From an uncultured Clostridia bacterium (GTDB taxonomy: Bacteria > Bacillota > Clostridia > TANB77 > CAG-508), in assembly GCA_934120645.1 (NCBI GenBank), contig CAKOUO010000012.1, positions 1 through 34,020 of the forward strand: a stretch of DNA of 34,020 nt, given 5' to 3'. The position numbers and the translations under genes were made by a program. The notes beneath the pieces are model-generated. The model worked only from the letters and a program-made list of their open reading frames with translations, did no database searches and was not told the DNA's origin. This document shows, piece after piece, positions 8,641 through 15,923 of this stretch (the stretch's first letter is position 1; each line of letters opens with the position of its first letter).

Positions 8641-10347
8641 TTGGGTAACATAGTTTTATTAGATGATTTAACAATAAATAAAATAGCAGCAGGTGAAGTT
8701 ATAGAAAGACCTGCGAATGTAGTAAAAGAATTAGTAGAAAATTCAATTGATGCAGGAGCAAATAAAATAGTAATTGAAGTGAAAAATGGTGGAAAAACAT
8801 TTATAAAAATTACTGATAACGGAAAAGGTATTAAACAAGATGATATGGCAATATCATTAGAAAGACATGCTACAAGCAAAATACGAAAAGTAGAAGACTT
8901 AGAAAATACATATACAATGGGATTTAGAGGAGAAGCATTAGCAAGTATTAGTGCAATATCAACTTTAAAAATGCAATCCAAAACAAAAGAAGATTTTACA
9001 GGAACTAAAATTGTTGCAACAGCAGGAAATATAATAGAAGCGGAAGAATGTGGAATGCAAGTTGGAACAACCATCTTAGTAGAAAATCTATTTTTTAATA
9101 CGCCTGTTAGATATAAATTTTTGAAGCAAGATGCTACTGAATTTAGATATATAAAAGACTGGGTTCAAAAAGTAGCTCTTGCAAATCCTAATATATCATT
9201 TAGATTATTGAATGATGGTAAAAGTGTATTTTTTACTAATGGAAATGGTAATATTTTAGATATTATATATTTGATGTATGGAAAAGAAATAAAAGAAAAT
9301 TTATTAGAAGTAAATTACGAAAGTGATAATATTAAAGTTACAGGTGTTATAGGAAATACATTGATTTCAAGAGATAATAGAAAAGAACAGATAATATTTT
9401 TAAATAAAAGAAATATAAAAAGCAATGTATTAATTAATAGTGCAGACCAGGCTTTCAAGGGAGCGGTAGGTATTGGAAAATATGGTTTTTATATTTTAAA
9501 TTTAGATATGCCAGCAGATTTTTATGATGTTAATGTTCATCCAACTAAAATGGAAGTAAGATTTAAAGACGAAGATAAAATTTATAAAGTTTTATACAAT
9601 GCTATAAAAAGTACCATGCTTAAATTTGAATTTTTAGGAAATAATGAAAATGAAGAACATAATGAGGATTATATTCAGAATGAATACGAATTTTTAACAA
9701 AAGAATTTTCTGAAAATGAAATTAATACAAAAGATTCCAAAATTGAATTAAGAAAAAGAGAAGAATCAAGAAATATAAAATATAAATATGTAGGAATATT
9801 ATTTAGAACATTTATAATAATAGAAGTAGAAAATGAAATATTTTTAATAGATCAGCATGCAGCACATGAAAGAGTTTTATATGAAAAAATAAAAGAAAAT
9901 TATAAGAAAAAAATTAGTCAAAATAGCCAGATGATGTTAATTCCAGAAGTTGTGAGTTTAACACATAGAGAAATGGAATTTGTGAAAAACAATATAGATT
10001 TATTCACAAATACGGGATTTGACATAGAAATATTTGGAGAAAATTCTATTAAAATAAATGGAATACCGGACTTAGAATATAAGGCAAAAACTCAAAATAT
10101 TTTTATGGACATTTTGGATGAAATGTTAACAAACGAAAGAACATCAATAAAAGATATAGAAGAAAGATTTATTGCAACAGTTGCATGTAAAGCAGCAGTT
10201 AAGGCTAATATGGATTTAAGTAGGCTAGAAGTTGAAAATTTAATACAAAATTTGTTAGTTTTAAATAATCCATATACATGTCCACATGGAAGGCCGACTA
10301 CTATAAAAATTAGTAGGGATTTTATTAAAAATAAATTATCAAATTAG
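8641..10347 (+). CDS. mutL: DNA mismatch repair protein MutL
   Basis: The mismatch-repair ATPase that links MutS recognition to strand incision. The start is TTG, which gives the conserved N-terminus (MGNIVLLDD, then INKIAAGEVIERP); a weak site AGAGATGG precedes it. The GHKL ATPase motifs are clear: VKELVENSIDAG, DNGKGI, RHATSKI and GFRGEALASI. The C-terminal endonuclease signature DQHA-x2-E-x4-E is present at 404-415, with ACKAAVKA and CPHGRPT near the end, so this is the nicking type of MutL used by bacteria without MutH. At 568 residues the inter-domain linker is short compared with Bacillus. mutS is not in the window. The ZIP transporter gene follows after 33 bases. Confidence 0.97.
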   Translation: MGNIVLLDDLTINKIAAGEVIERPANVVKELVENSIDAGANKIVIEVKNGGKTFIKITDNGKGIKQDDMAISLERHATSKIRKVEDLENTYTMGFRGEALASISAISTLKMQSKTKEDFTGTKIVATAGNIIEAEECGMQVGTTILVENLFFNTPVRYKFLKQDATEFRYIKDWVQKVALANPNISFRLLNDGKSVFFTNGNGNILDIIYLMYGKEIKENLLEVNYESDNIKVTGVIGNTLISRDNRKEQIIFLNKRNIKSNVLINSADQAFKGAVGIGKYGFYILNLDMPADFYDVNVHPTKMEVRFKDEDKIYKVLYNAIKSTMLKFEFLGNNENEEHNEDYIQNEYEFLTKEFSENEINTKDSKIELRKREESRNIKYKYVGILFRTFIIIEVENEIFLIDQHAAHERVLYEKIKENYKKKISQNSQMMLIPEVVSLTHREMEFVKNNIDLFTNTGFDIEIFGENSIKINGIPDLEYKAKTQNIFMDILDEMLTNERTSIKDIEERFIATVACKAAVKANMDLSRLEVENLIQNLLVLNNPYTCPHGRPTTIKISRDFIKNKLSN

Positions 10348-10380
10348 AATAAGAAAAATAAAAGAAAAGAGATAGTAAAT

Positions 10381-11157
10381 ATGCAATTAATTATAGGATT
10401 AGCAATACCATTTATAGGAACAACCTTAGGAGCTGCAATGGTATTCTTAATGAAAAATGATATGAATAAAAAAGTAGAAAAAATTTTATTAGGATTTGCA
10501 TCTGGAGTAATGATAGCTGCATCAGTATGGTCACTATTAATTCCATCAATAGAAATGACACAAACACAAGGAAAAACAGCTTGGATTCCAGCGGCAGTAG
10601 GATTTTTACTTGGTATTGTATTTTTATTGGTATTAGATAGTGTAGTTCCACATAAGCACTTAGAAAGTGAAAAACCAGAAGGAATAAAATCAAAACTGAA
10701 AAAAACAACAATGATGGTATTTGCAGTAACATTACACAACATACCAGAAGGAATGGCAGTTGGAGTTACATTTGCAGGAGCTATTGCACAAAATGCTGGA
10801 ATTACAATGGCAGGTGCATTTGCGTTAGCTGTTGGAATTGCAATTCAAAATTTTCCAGAGGGTGCAATAATTTCAATGCCATTAAAAAGTGAAGGAGTAT
10901 CAAAACCAAAAGCATTTTTATATGGAACTTTATCAGGAATTGTTGAACCAATTGGTGCAGTCATTACAATACTTCTTACAAATGCAGTTGTACCAATATT
11001 GCCATATTTATTATCATTTGCAGCTGGAGCTATGATTTATGTTGTTGTAGAAGAATTAATTCCAGAATCACAAGCAGGTGAACATTCTAATATTGGAACT
11101 ATTGGTGTTGCAATAGGTTTTACAATTATGATGATATTAGATGTTGCATTAGGTTAA
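10381..11157 (+). CDS. ZIP family metal transporter (ZupT-like)
   Basis: A 258-residue inner-membrane protein with about eight hydrophobic segments, predicted to import zinc or other divalent metals. The two signature helices carry the metal-binding residues HNIPEGMAVG (His119, Asn120, Glu123) and NFPEGAII (Asn157, Glu160), followed by EPIGAV. A short histidine-containing loop (PHKHLES at about 90-96) lies between segments 3 and 4, as in ZIP proteins. It is only 33 bases from mutL and ends in its own terminator, so it may share the mutL transcript. Confidence 0.92.
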   Translation: MQLIIGLAIPFIGTTLGAAMVFLMKNDMNKKVEKILLGFASGVMIAASVWSLLIPSIEMTQTQGKTAWIPAAVGFLLGIVFLLVLDSVVPHKHLESEKPEGIKSKLKKTTMMVFAVTLHNIPEGMAVGVTFAGAIAQNAGITMAGAFALAVGIAIQNFPEGAIISMPLKSEGVSKPKAFLYGTLSGIVEPIGAVITILLTNAVVPILPYLLSFAAGAMIYVVVEELIPESQAGEHSNIGTIGVAIGFTIMMILDVALG

Positions 11158-11163
11158 ATAAGT

Positions 11164-11203
11164 AAAGAATAGTTATTAAAAGACTATTCTTTATTTTAAT
11201 TTT
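11164..11203 (+). terminator. Terminator after the ZIP transporter gene
   Basis: Perfect 10-bp stem AAAGAATAGT (11164-11173) and ACTATTCTTT (11183-11192), 9-base loop, followed by ATTTTAATTTT. Confidence 0.85.
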
Positions 11204-11237
11204 ATGATATAACTAAATGGAAAATAAATATAAAAAT

Positions 11238-11271
11238 TTTCAATAATATTTCAATAAATAATTGCTAATAT
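11238..11271 (+). promoter_or_regulatory. Direct-repeat operator and -10 box in front of the response-regulator remnant
   Basis: Two TTTCAAT heptamers (11238-11244 and 11249-11255) repeat with an 11-base period, the usual pattern for OmpR/PhoB-type regulators. A -10 box TAATAT (11266-11271) follows after 10 bases, and no good -35 exists, as expected for an activated promoter. The same geometry occurs at 12311-12344. Confidence 0.6.
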
Positions 11272-11290
11272 ATAAAACAAGGAGAAAAAT

Positions 11291-11440
11291 ATGAAAATTT
11301 TAATAATAGAAGATGAATATAGTTTAGCTGATGCAATAGCAGAAACACTAAAAAAAGAAAATTTTATACCCAAAATAATAACAGATGGACAAGAAGGTGA
11401 AGATGAAGCATTAACAAATATCTATGATTTATATTTATAA
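11291..11440 (+). pseudogene. Response regulator, N-terminal remnant
   Basis: The 49-codon frame encodes the first part of an OmpR-type receiver domain (MKILIIEDEYSLADAIAETL) with the acidic pocket Glu7/Asp8. It stops at the point where the strand carrying the phosphorylated aspartate should begin (after NIYDL). The phosphorylation site, the conserved Lys and the DNA-binding domain are all missing. The next sequence in another frame is the interior of a sensor kinase, so a deletion of roughly 1 kb has probably joined the two genes (size inferred from usual family lengths). A good GGAG ribosome site and a promoter region remain, so the fragment may still be translated. Confidence 0.85.
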
Positions 11441-12278
11441 GGTAAGAAAAATAGGTGCAAATACATTTAATGTTACACTTATGGAAAATGAAGAAACAAT
11501 TACACATATAAGAGTAATAATAATAACATCAATTGTAATAGCAATTATATCAATAATAATAATATATATAATAGCAAAAAAAGTATCAGAAACTATAGTA
11601 AAACCAGTTCAAGAAACATTTGAAAAACAAAAACAATTCATATCAGATGCATCACATGAATTAAAAACACCACTTGCAGTTATAGAAGCAAATGCAGATG
11701 TTCTAGAAAACGAAATAGGAAACAATAAATGGCTAAAATATATACAAAATGAAATAGAAAGCATGGACAAGTTAATAAATGAACTGTTATTGTTAGCAAA
11801 AACAGAAAATTTAGAAAGTATAAAAAGTTATAAAAATTTTGATTTGTCAAAAGAAGTAGAAATAATAGTTTCTGTATTTGAAAGTATGGCATATGAGAAA
11901 AAAGTAAAAATAAATACCAATATACAGAAAGATATTATAATGAAAGGAAATAAAGAAGATATAAAACATATATTATCAACATTAATAGATAATGCAATAA
12001 AACATACTGAACCAGAAAAAGAAGTAACAATTGAATTAGAAAAAGAAAAAAACGAGATAATTTTACAAGTTAAAAATGTAGGAAATCCAATTCCAGAAAA
12101 TGAAAGAGATAAAATATTTGAAAGATTTTATCGTATAGATAAAGCAAGGAACAGAAATGAAAAAAGATATGGTTTAGGATTAGCAATTGCAAAATCAACA
12201 GTTGAAAAATACAATGGAAAAATTGAAGTATTCTGTAAAGAAGGAATAACAAATTTTAAAGTAAATATACCAAGTTAA
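11424..12278 (+). pseudogene. Sensor histidine kinase lacking its N-terminal sensor part
   Basis: What remains is 284 residues: the end of an extracellular loop, one membrane segment (about 31-50), a linker, the dimerisation box SDASHELKTPLA with His78, the N-box TLIDNAIKHT, and the ATP-lid region with GNPIPENERDKIFERFYR and GLGLAIAKS. The first membrane helix and most of the sensor domain of a normal kinase (about 430 residues or more) are missing. The first in-frame ATG lies inside the truncated response-regulator frame with a 17-base overlap, so it looks like a product of the deletion. The catalytic core is intact, so a constitutive or signal-blind kinase could still be made by coupled translation; this is untested. 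Confidence 0.8.
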
Positions 12279-12312
12279 AAAATATTGCTTTTTTAGCAAT
12301 ATTTTTTTATTT
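12278..12312 (+). terminator. Terminator after the kinase remnant
   Basis: 11-bp stem AAAAATATTGC (12278-12288) and GCAATATTTTT (12296-12306), 7-base loop, then a T-rich tail. The first base of the stem is the last base of the kinase stop codon. Confidence 0.85.
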
Positions 12313-12344
12313 TCAATAATTTTTCAATCTTCATGAATTATATT
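12311..12344 (+). promoter_or_regulatory. Direct-repeat operator and -10 box in front of the ABC/beta-helix operon
   Basis: TTTCAAT at 12311-12317 and 12322-12328 (11-base period), then a 10-base gap and TATATT (12339-12344). Layout and spacing are identical to 11238-11271, so the two units were probably controlled by the same response regulator, which is now truncated. Confidence 0.6.
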
Positions 12345-12369
12345 ATAGCTAAATTAAGGAGGTAGAAAA

Positions 12370-12885
12370 ATGTATATTTTAAAAAACAGTTTTCTTTCAA
12401 TTATAAGAAACAAAGGAAGGAATATTTTAATAGGAATAATAATCCTAGTTATAGCATGTGCATCAACAGTAACACTTGCAATAAGAAATACAGCTGATAA
12501 ACTAGTAAAAAACTATGAAGATGCAAATGATATAATTGCAACAATTTCATTTAACAGAGAACAATTATCAAACAATTTTAAAGGAGGTGAAGATGCACAA
12601 AAAAGTAATATAGAAGCATTTAACAATATAGAATCATTTACAATAGACGATGTAAAAAATTATGGAGAAAGTAATTATTTAAAAGGGTATTATTACACTT
12701 ATACAACATCTTTAAATAGTGATAGTTTAAGCAAAGCAACAGATTCATTTGAATATGAGGTAGAAGATAAACAAACAACAACATCAACTAATGGAAATCA
12801 TCAAATGGATAAAGGACCAGAGGGAGAAGGAAGTAATGGAACACAAACAACAACAGTAATTACAAAATCTAAAGAAAAATTTTAA
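12370..12885 (+). pseudogene. ABC transporter permease, N-terminal remnant
   Basis: The 171 codons give an N-terminal membrane segment (LIGIIILVIACASTVTLAIR at about 17-36) preceded by the typical NSFLSIIRNKGRN. An extracellular portion follows, ending in a Gly/Thr/Gln-rich stretch. The motif and layout match MacB/FtsX-family permeases of clostridial ABC operons. The C-terminal half with three membrane segments is absent. Immediately after the last sensible codons the sequence continues, in another frame, as the end of an ABC ATPase. A deletion between adjacent genes is the simplest explanation. The ribosome site AAGGAGG and an operator-like promoter are intact. Confidence 0.8.
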
Positions 12886-13145
12886 AATTATCTGGAGGAG
12901 AACAACAAAGAATAGCAATAGCTAGAAGTTTATCTTATAACCCCAAAATAATAATAGCAGATGAACCGACAGGAAATCTAGATAAAGAAACAGAAAATGA
13001 AATTTTTAAAATTTTTAAACATCTTGCAAAAGATGAAAATAAATGTATAGTAATTGTAACACACTCACAAAATGTATGTGACAATGTTGATATTATATAC
13101 GAATTAAAAAATAATAAGAAAGAAGGTTTTTTAGATGAAAAATAA
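12873..13145 (+). pseudogene. ABC transporter ATP-binding protein, C-terminal remnant
   Basis: Frame open from 12873 to the stop at 13143. It encodes the signature LSGGEQQRIAIARSL, Walker B IIIADEPTGNLD and the H-loop VTHS, the C-terminal 90 or so residues of a MacB-type ATPase. Walker A and the Q-loop are missing and no start codon or ribosome site is evident, so it cannot bind ATP normally. It overlaps the permease remnant at the deletion junction and overlaps the start of the next small gene by 11 bases, as real operon genes do, which suggests the downstream gene order is original. Confidence 0.85.
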
Positions 13146-13359
13146 AATTTTAACATTTATATTAGGAATTTTAGTAGGAGCTATTATAGCAACATTAGGA
13201 TTTTACATATATGAAAAAAATAATAACAATCAACAAGGAGAAATGCCAAGTGGAAATATGCCACAAATGACACAACAACAAAATGGAGGAACACCACCAG
13301 AAAAACCATCAGGAGAGCCATCAGGAGAACATAGCCCAAATAGTAATAGTAATACATAG
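13135..13359 (+). CDS. Small membrane-anchored protein with Pro/Gly/Gln-rich tail
   Basis: 74 residues: a signal-anchor segment (ILTFILGILVGAIIATLGFY at about 4-23), then a low-complexity extracellular tail rich in Pro, Gly, Gln and Asn with repeats such as EMPSGN, EKPSGEPSGE. No enzymatic motif. Start supported by AAGAAGG 8 bases upstream. It lies between the ATPase remnant and a beta-helix surface protein gene with 22 bases to the latter, so it probably belongs to the same exporter/surface unit. Function unknown. Confidence 0.7.
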   Translation: MKNKILTFILGILVGAIIATLGFYIYEKNNNNQQGEMPSGNMPQMTQQQNGGTPPEKPSGEPSGEHSPNSNSNT

Positions 13360-13381
13360 TTAGAGAAAGGAGAAAATTAAG

Positions 13382-14722
13382 ATGAAAAAACAAACAACTT
13401 TACAAATTGTTTTAGTAATAATTTTAACAATAGTTTTAGGAGTTTTAGTATATATAACAATAAATGAAATAAATAATAAAAATCAAATAGGTAATATGAA
13501 TCAAATGGAACAAAAACCTAATGAAAATAATGATTCAGAGTCTGTTCAAAGTAGCGGAGCAACAGAAATAACAGATACACAAACACTAAGTAATGAATAT
13601 ACAACATCAAAATCAGACGAATCAACAATAAAAACTTCAGATGGTGGAAATTTAACTTTAGATAAAGCAACCATAACAAAAACAGGCGATTCAACAAATA
13701 CAGAAAATAGTGAATTTTATGGAGTAAATGCAGGAATATTAACAACAAAAAATTCAACAACAACAATAAAAGATTCTAATATTACAACAAATGCAAAAGG
13801 AGCAAATGCAGTATTTGCAACAGGAGAAAACGCAAAAGTATATGTAAGTAATACAACAATAAAAACAACAGGAGAATCATCTTCAAGAGGGTTAGATGCA
13901 ACTTATGGAGGATATATAGAAGCTGATAATGTAACAATTTCAACACAAGGAGGAAGCTGTGCAACACTAGCAACAGATAGAGGAGAAGGAACAGTAATTG
14001 CCAAAAATTCTAAATTATCAACAGTAGGAACAGGATCACCAATTATTTATTCAACAGGAGAAATAACATTAGAAAATTCAGAAGGAACAGCTACTGGTTC
14101 ACAAATGTGTGTTATAGAAGGAAAAAATACAGCAACAATAAAAGATTCAACATTACAATGTAGTGGAAAAGGAAACAGAAATAATGTAGATAATGCAGGA
14201 ATTATGATATATCAAAGTATGTCAGGAGATGCAGGAGAAGGAACAGGAACATTAAATGCAAGTAATTCCACTTTAGAAATTGAATCTGATTCAAGCTATT
14301 ATGAAACAGCGCCATTCTTTTTTATAACAAACACAAAAGCAGTAATAAATTTAGAAAATAATACTTTAAAATATGGAAGTAATATATTATTAAAAGCAGA
14401 AGGAACAAGTGAGTGGGGAAATAGCGGAAGTAATGGAGGAGAAGTTACTTTAAATGCCAAATCTCAAACTCTTATAGGAAATATAGAAGCAGATAAAATA
14501 AGTACAGTAGAAATTAATCTTAAAGAAAATAGTAGTTTAAAAGGAACAATAAATGGAAAAAATACAGCAAAAGAAATTAATTTAAATATTGATTCAAGTA
14601 CAACTTTAACATTAACAGGGGATACTTATATAACAAGTTTAAATGATGAAGACACAACTTATAGTAATATCAACTTTAATGGATATACATTATATGTTAA
14701 TGGAACAGCTATAAAAAATTAA
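13382..14722 (+). CDS. Membrane-anchored beta-helix surface protein
   Basis: 446 residues. An N-terminal hydrophobic segment (about 6-27) anchors or secretes the protein. A Gln/Asn/Ser-rich linker follows, then about 350 residues of short repeated strands with the rhythm xxTTIKDSNITT, VYVSNTTIKTT, EADNVTISTQ, TVIAKNSKL and ATIKDSTL, which is typical of a right-handed parallel beta-helix. There are few cysteines and no visible catalytic set. Some clostridial beta-helix proteins of this look bind polysaccharides, but I cannot assign a specific family. No LPxTG motif. It is the last gene of the decayed two-component/ABC locus. GAAAGGAG precedes the start. Its role is likely at the cell surface. 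Confidence 0.75.
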   Translation: MKKQTTLQIVLVIILTIVLGVLVYITINEINNKNQIGNMNQMEQKPNENNDSESVQSSGATEITDTQTLSNEYTTSKSDESTIKTSDGGNLTLDKATITKTGDSTNTENSEFYGVNAGILTTKNSTTTIKDSNITTNAKGANAVFATGENAKVYVSNTTIKTTGESSSRGLDATYGGYIEADNVTISTQGGSCATLATDRGEGTVIAKNSKLSTVGTGSPIIYSTGEITLENSEGTATGSQMCVIEGKNTATIKDSTLQCSGKGNRNNVDNAGIMIYQSMSGDAGEGTGTLNASNSTLEIESDSSYYETAPFFFITNTKAVINLENNTLKYGSNILLKAEGTSEWGNSGSNGGEVTLNAKSQTLIGNIEADKISTVEINLKENSSLKGTINGKNTAKEINLNIDSSTTLTLTGDTYITSLNDEDTTYSNINFNGYTLYVNGTAIKN

Positions 14723-14725
14723 ATT

Positions 14726-14754
14726 TTGACGCAAAAATATTTTTATGGTATAGT
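14726..14754 (+). promoter_or_regulatory. Promoter of the alpha/beta hydrolase gene
   Basis: TTGACG (14726-14731), 17-base spacer, TATAGT (14749-14754), about 31 bases before the start codon at 14785. Confidence 0.7.
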
Positions 14755-14784
14755 AAAATCAATAAATATTTGCGAGGTGTTTAT

Positions 14785-15702
14785 ATGAAAGAAGAAAATA
14801 TAAAAATAAACTCAAACAAAGATAAATTACCTATAAGTATAACAATATTCATACCAGAAGCAGAAATAAAAGGAATATTTCAGATATCACATGGAATGGC
14901 AGAACATAAAGAAAGATATTATGATTTTATGAAATATTTAACAAAAAATGGATATGTTACAGTAATAAATGACCATAGAGGACATGGCAAAAGCATAAAA
15001 AATAATAATGATTTAGGATACTTTTATGACAATACATCAGATTATATAGTAGATGATTTACACCAAATAACACTATATATTAAAGAAAGATATCCAGATA
15101 AAAAAGTAGTATTATTTGGACATAGTATGGGGTCAATGGTAGTAAGAAAATACCTAAAGAAATATGATAAAGATATAGATAAATTAATTGTTTGTGGTTC
15201 ACCTAGCAAAAATCCATTTAGTAAAGTTGCTTTAAAACTTAGTAAAGTAGTAAAAAATACTAAAGGAGAAAAATATAGAAGCAATTTAATACAAAATTTA
15301 GCATTTGGAAATTACAATAAAAAGTTAAAAGAAACCACTTCAGAAAATGCATGGATATGTGCTAACCCAGAAACTATAAAAAAGTATGATGAAGATAATT
15401 TATGTGGATTTGTTTTTACAGCAAATGGCTTTGAAAATCTATTTAAATTAATGGAAGATATATATACGAAAAAAGGTTGGAAATTAGAAAATAAAAAAAT
15501 ACCAATATTGTTTATTGCAGGAGCAGATGACCCAGTAATAATTAGTAAAGACAAATGGCTAGAAAGTCAAGAATTTTTAAAACAAATTGGATATGTAAAT
15601 ATAGAAGGTAAATTGTATGATGGGTTAAGACATGAAATTTTAAATGAAAAGAATAATGAAGAAATATATAAAGATATTTTGAGTTTTTTAAATAAGGAAT
15701 AA
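14785..15702 (+). CDS. Alpha/beta hydrolase, monoacylglycerol lipase/serine aminopeptidase type
   Basis: 305 residues, cytoplasmic (no signal peptide). The Hydrolase_4-type N-terminus IFQISHGMAEHKERY is clear, followed by NDHRGHGKS. The nucleophile elbow GHSMG gives Ser114, the acid is in AGADDP (Asp248 or Asp249) and the base in LRHEIL (His283), so the full triad is present. The family includes monoglyceride lipases and lysophospholipases; the actual substrate is unknown. The start at 14785 is chosen over an upstream TTG because GAGGTG stands 5 bases before this ATG. It has its own promoter and terminator. Confidence 0.9.
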   Translation: MKEENIKINSNKDKLPISITIFIPEAEIKGIFQISHGMAEHKERYYDFMKYLTKNGYVTVINDHRGHGKSIKNNNDLGYFYDNTSDYIVDDLHQITLYIKERYPDKKVVLFGHSMGSMVVRKYLKKYDKDIDKLIVCGSPSKNPFSKVALKLSKVVKNTKGEKYRSNLIQNLAFGNYNKKLKETTSENAWICANPETIKKYDEDNLCGFVFTANGFENLFKLMEDIYTKKGWKLENKKIPILFIAGADDPVIISKDKWLESQEFLKQIGYVNIEGKLYDGLRHEILNEKNNEEIYKDILSFLNKE

Positions 15703-15731
15703 AAATAGCAGATTTTAATTCTGCTATTTTT
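15701..15731. terminator. Bidirectional terminator after the hydrolase gene
   Basis: 12-bp stem AAAAATAGCAGA (15701-15712) and TCTGCTATTTTT (15720-15731) with a 7-base loop. The A and T runs at the ends serve both strands. It overlaps the end of the HxlR remnant on the minus strand. Confidence 0.8.
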
Positions 15732-15822
15732 GTAGTTCACGATAATTATTTCCCCATTGTACCATAGAATCTAAAATAGGTTTTAAACTCCAACCAGTAT
15801 CTGTAAGAGAATTACAAGAATT
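15724..15822 (-). pseudogene. HxlR-type regulator, C-terminal remnant
   Basis: Read on the minus strand, this stretch encodes SLTDTGWSLKPILDSMVQWG and a few more residues before a stop (complement of 15724-15726). This matches the conserved end of HxlR/MarR-like winged-helix regulators (LTEKGxSLxPVLDxLxxWG). Nothing of the winged helix itself is found upstream, and the adjoining bases serve as promoter for the plus-strand surface-protein gene. It is a decayed fragment; too short for certainty but the motif match is good. Confidence 0.6.
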
Positions 15823-15832
15823 TTTGAAATAC

Positions 15833-15862
15833 TTGAAAAAGAGTAGTTTTTTATTATATAAT
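15833..15862 (+). promoter_or_regulatory. Promoter of the cohesin/dockerin surface-protein gene
   Basis: TTGAAA (15833-15838), 18-base spacer, TATAAT (15857-15862), 61 bases before the start codon. Confidence 0.6.
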
Positions 15863-15923
15863 AATAACATAATATGAATGATGACATAAAAGAAATTTAG
15901 CAAAAGAAAAAAGGGGAGAAAAA

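Noticed and set aside
13382..14722. CRISPR or tandem DNA repeat suspected from the repetitive AACAACAGGAG-like text
   Set aside because: The periodicity is at protein level (beta-helix turns of varying length); no identical repeats with regular spacers exist here or elsewhere in the window.
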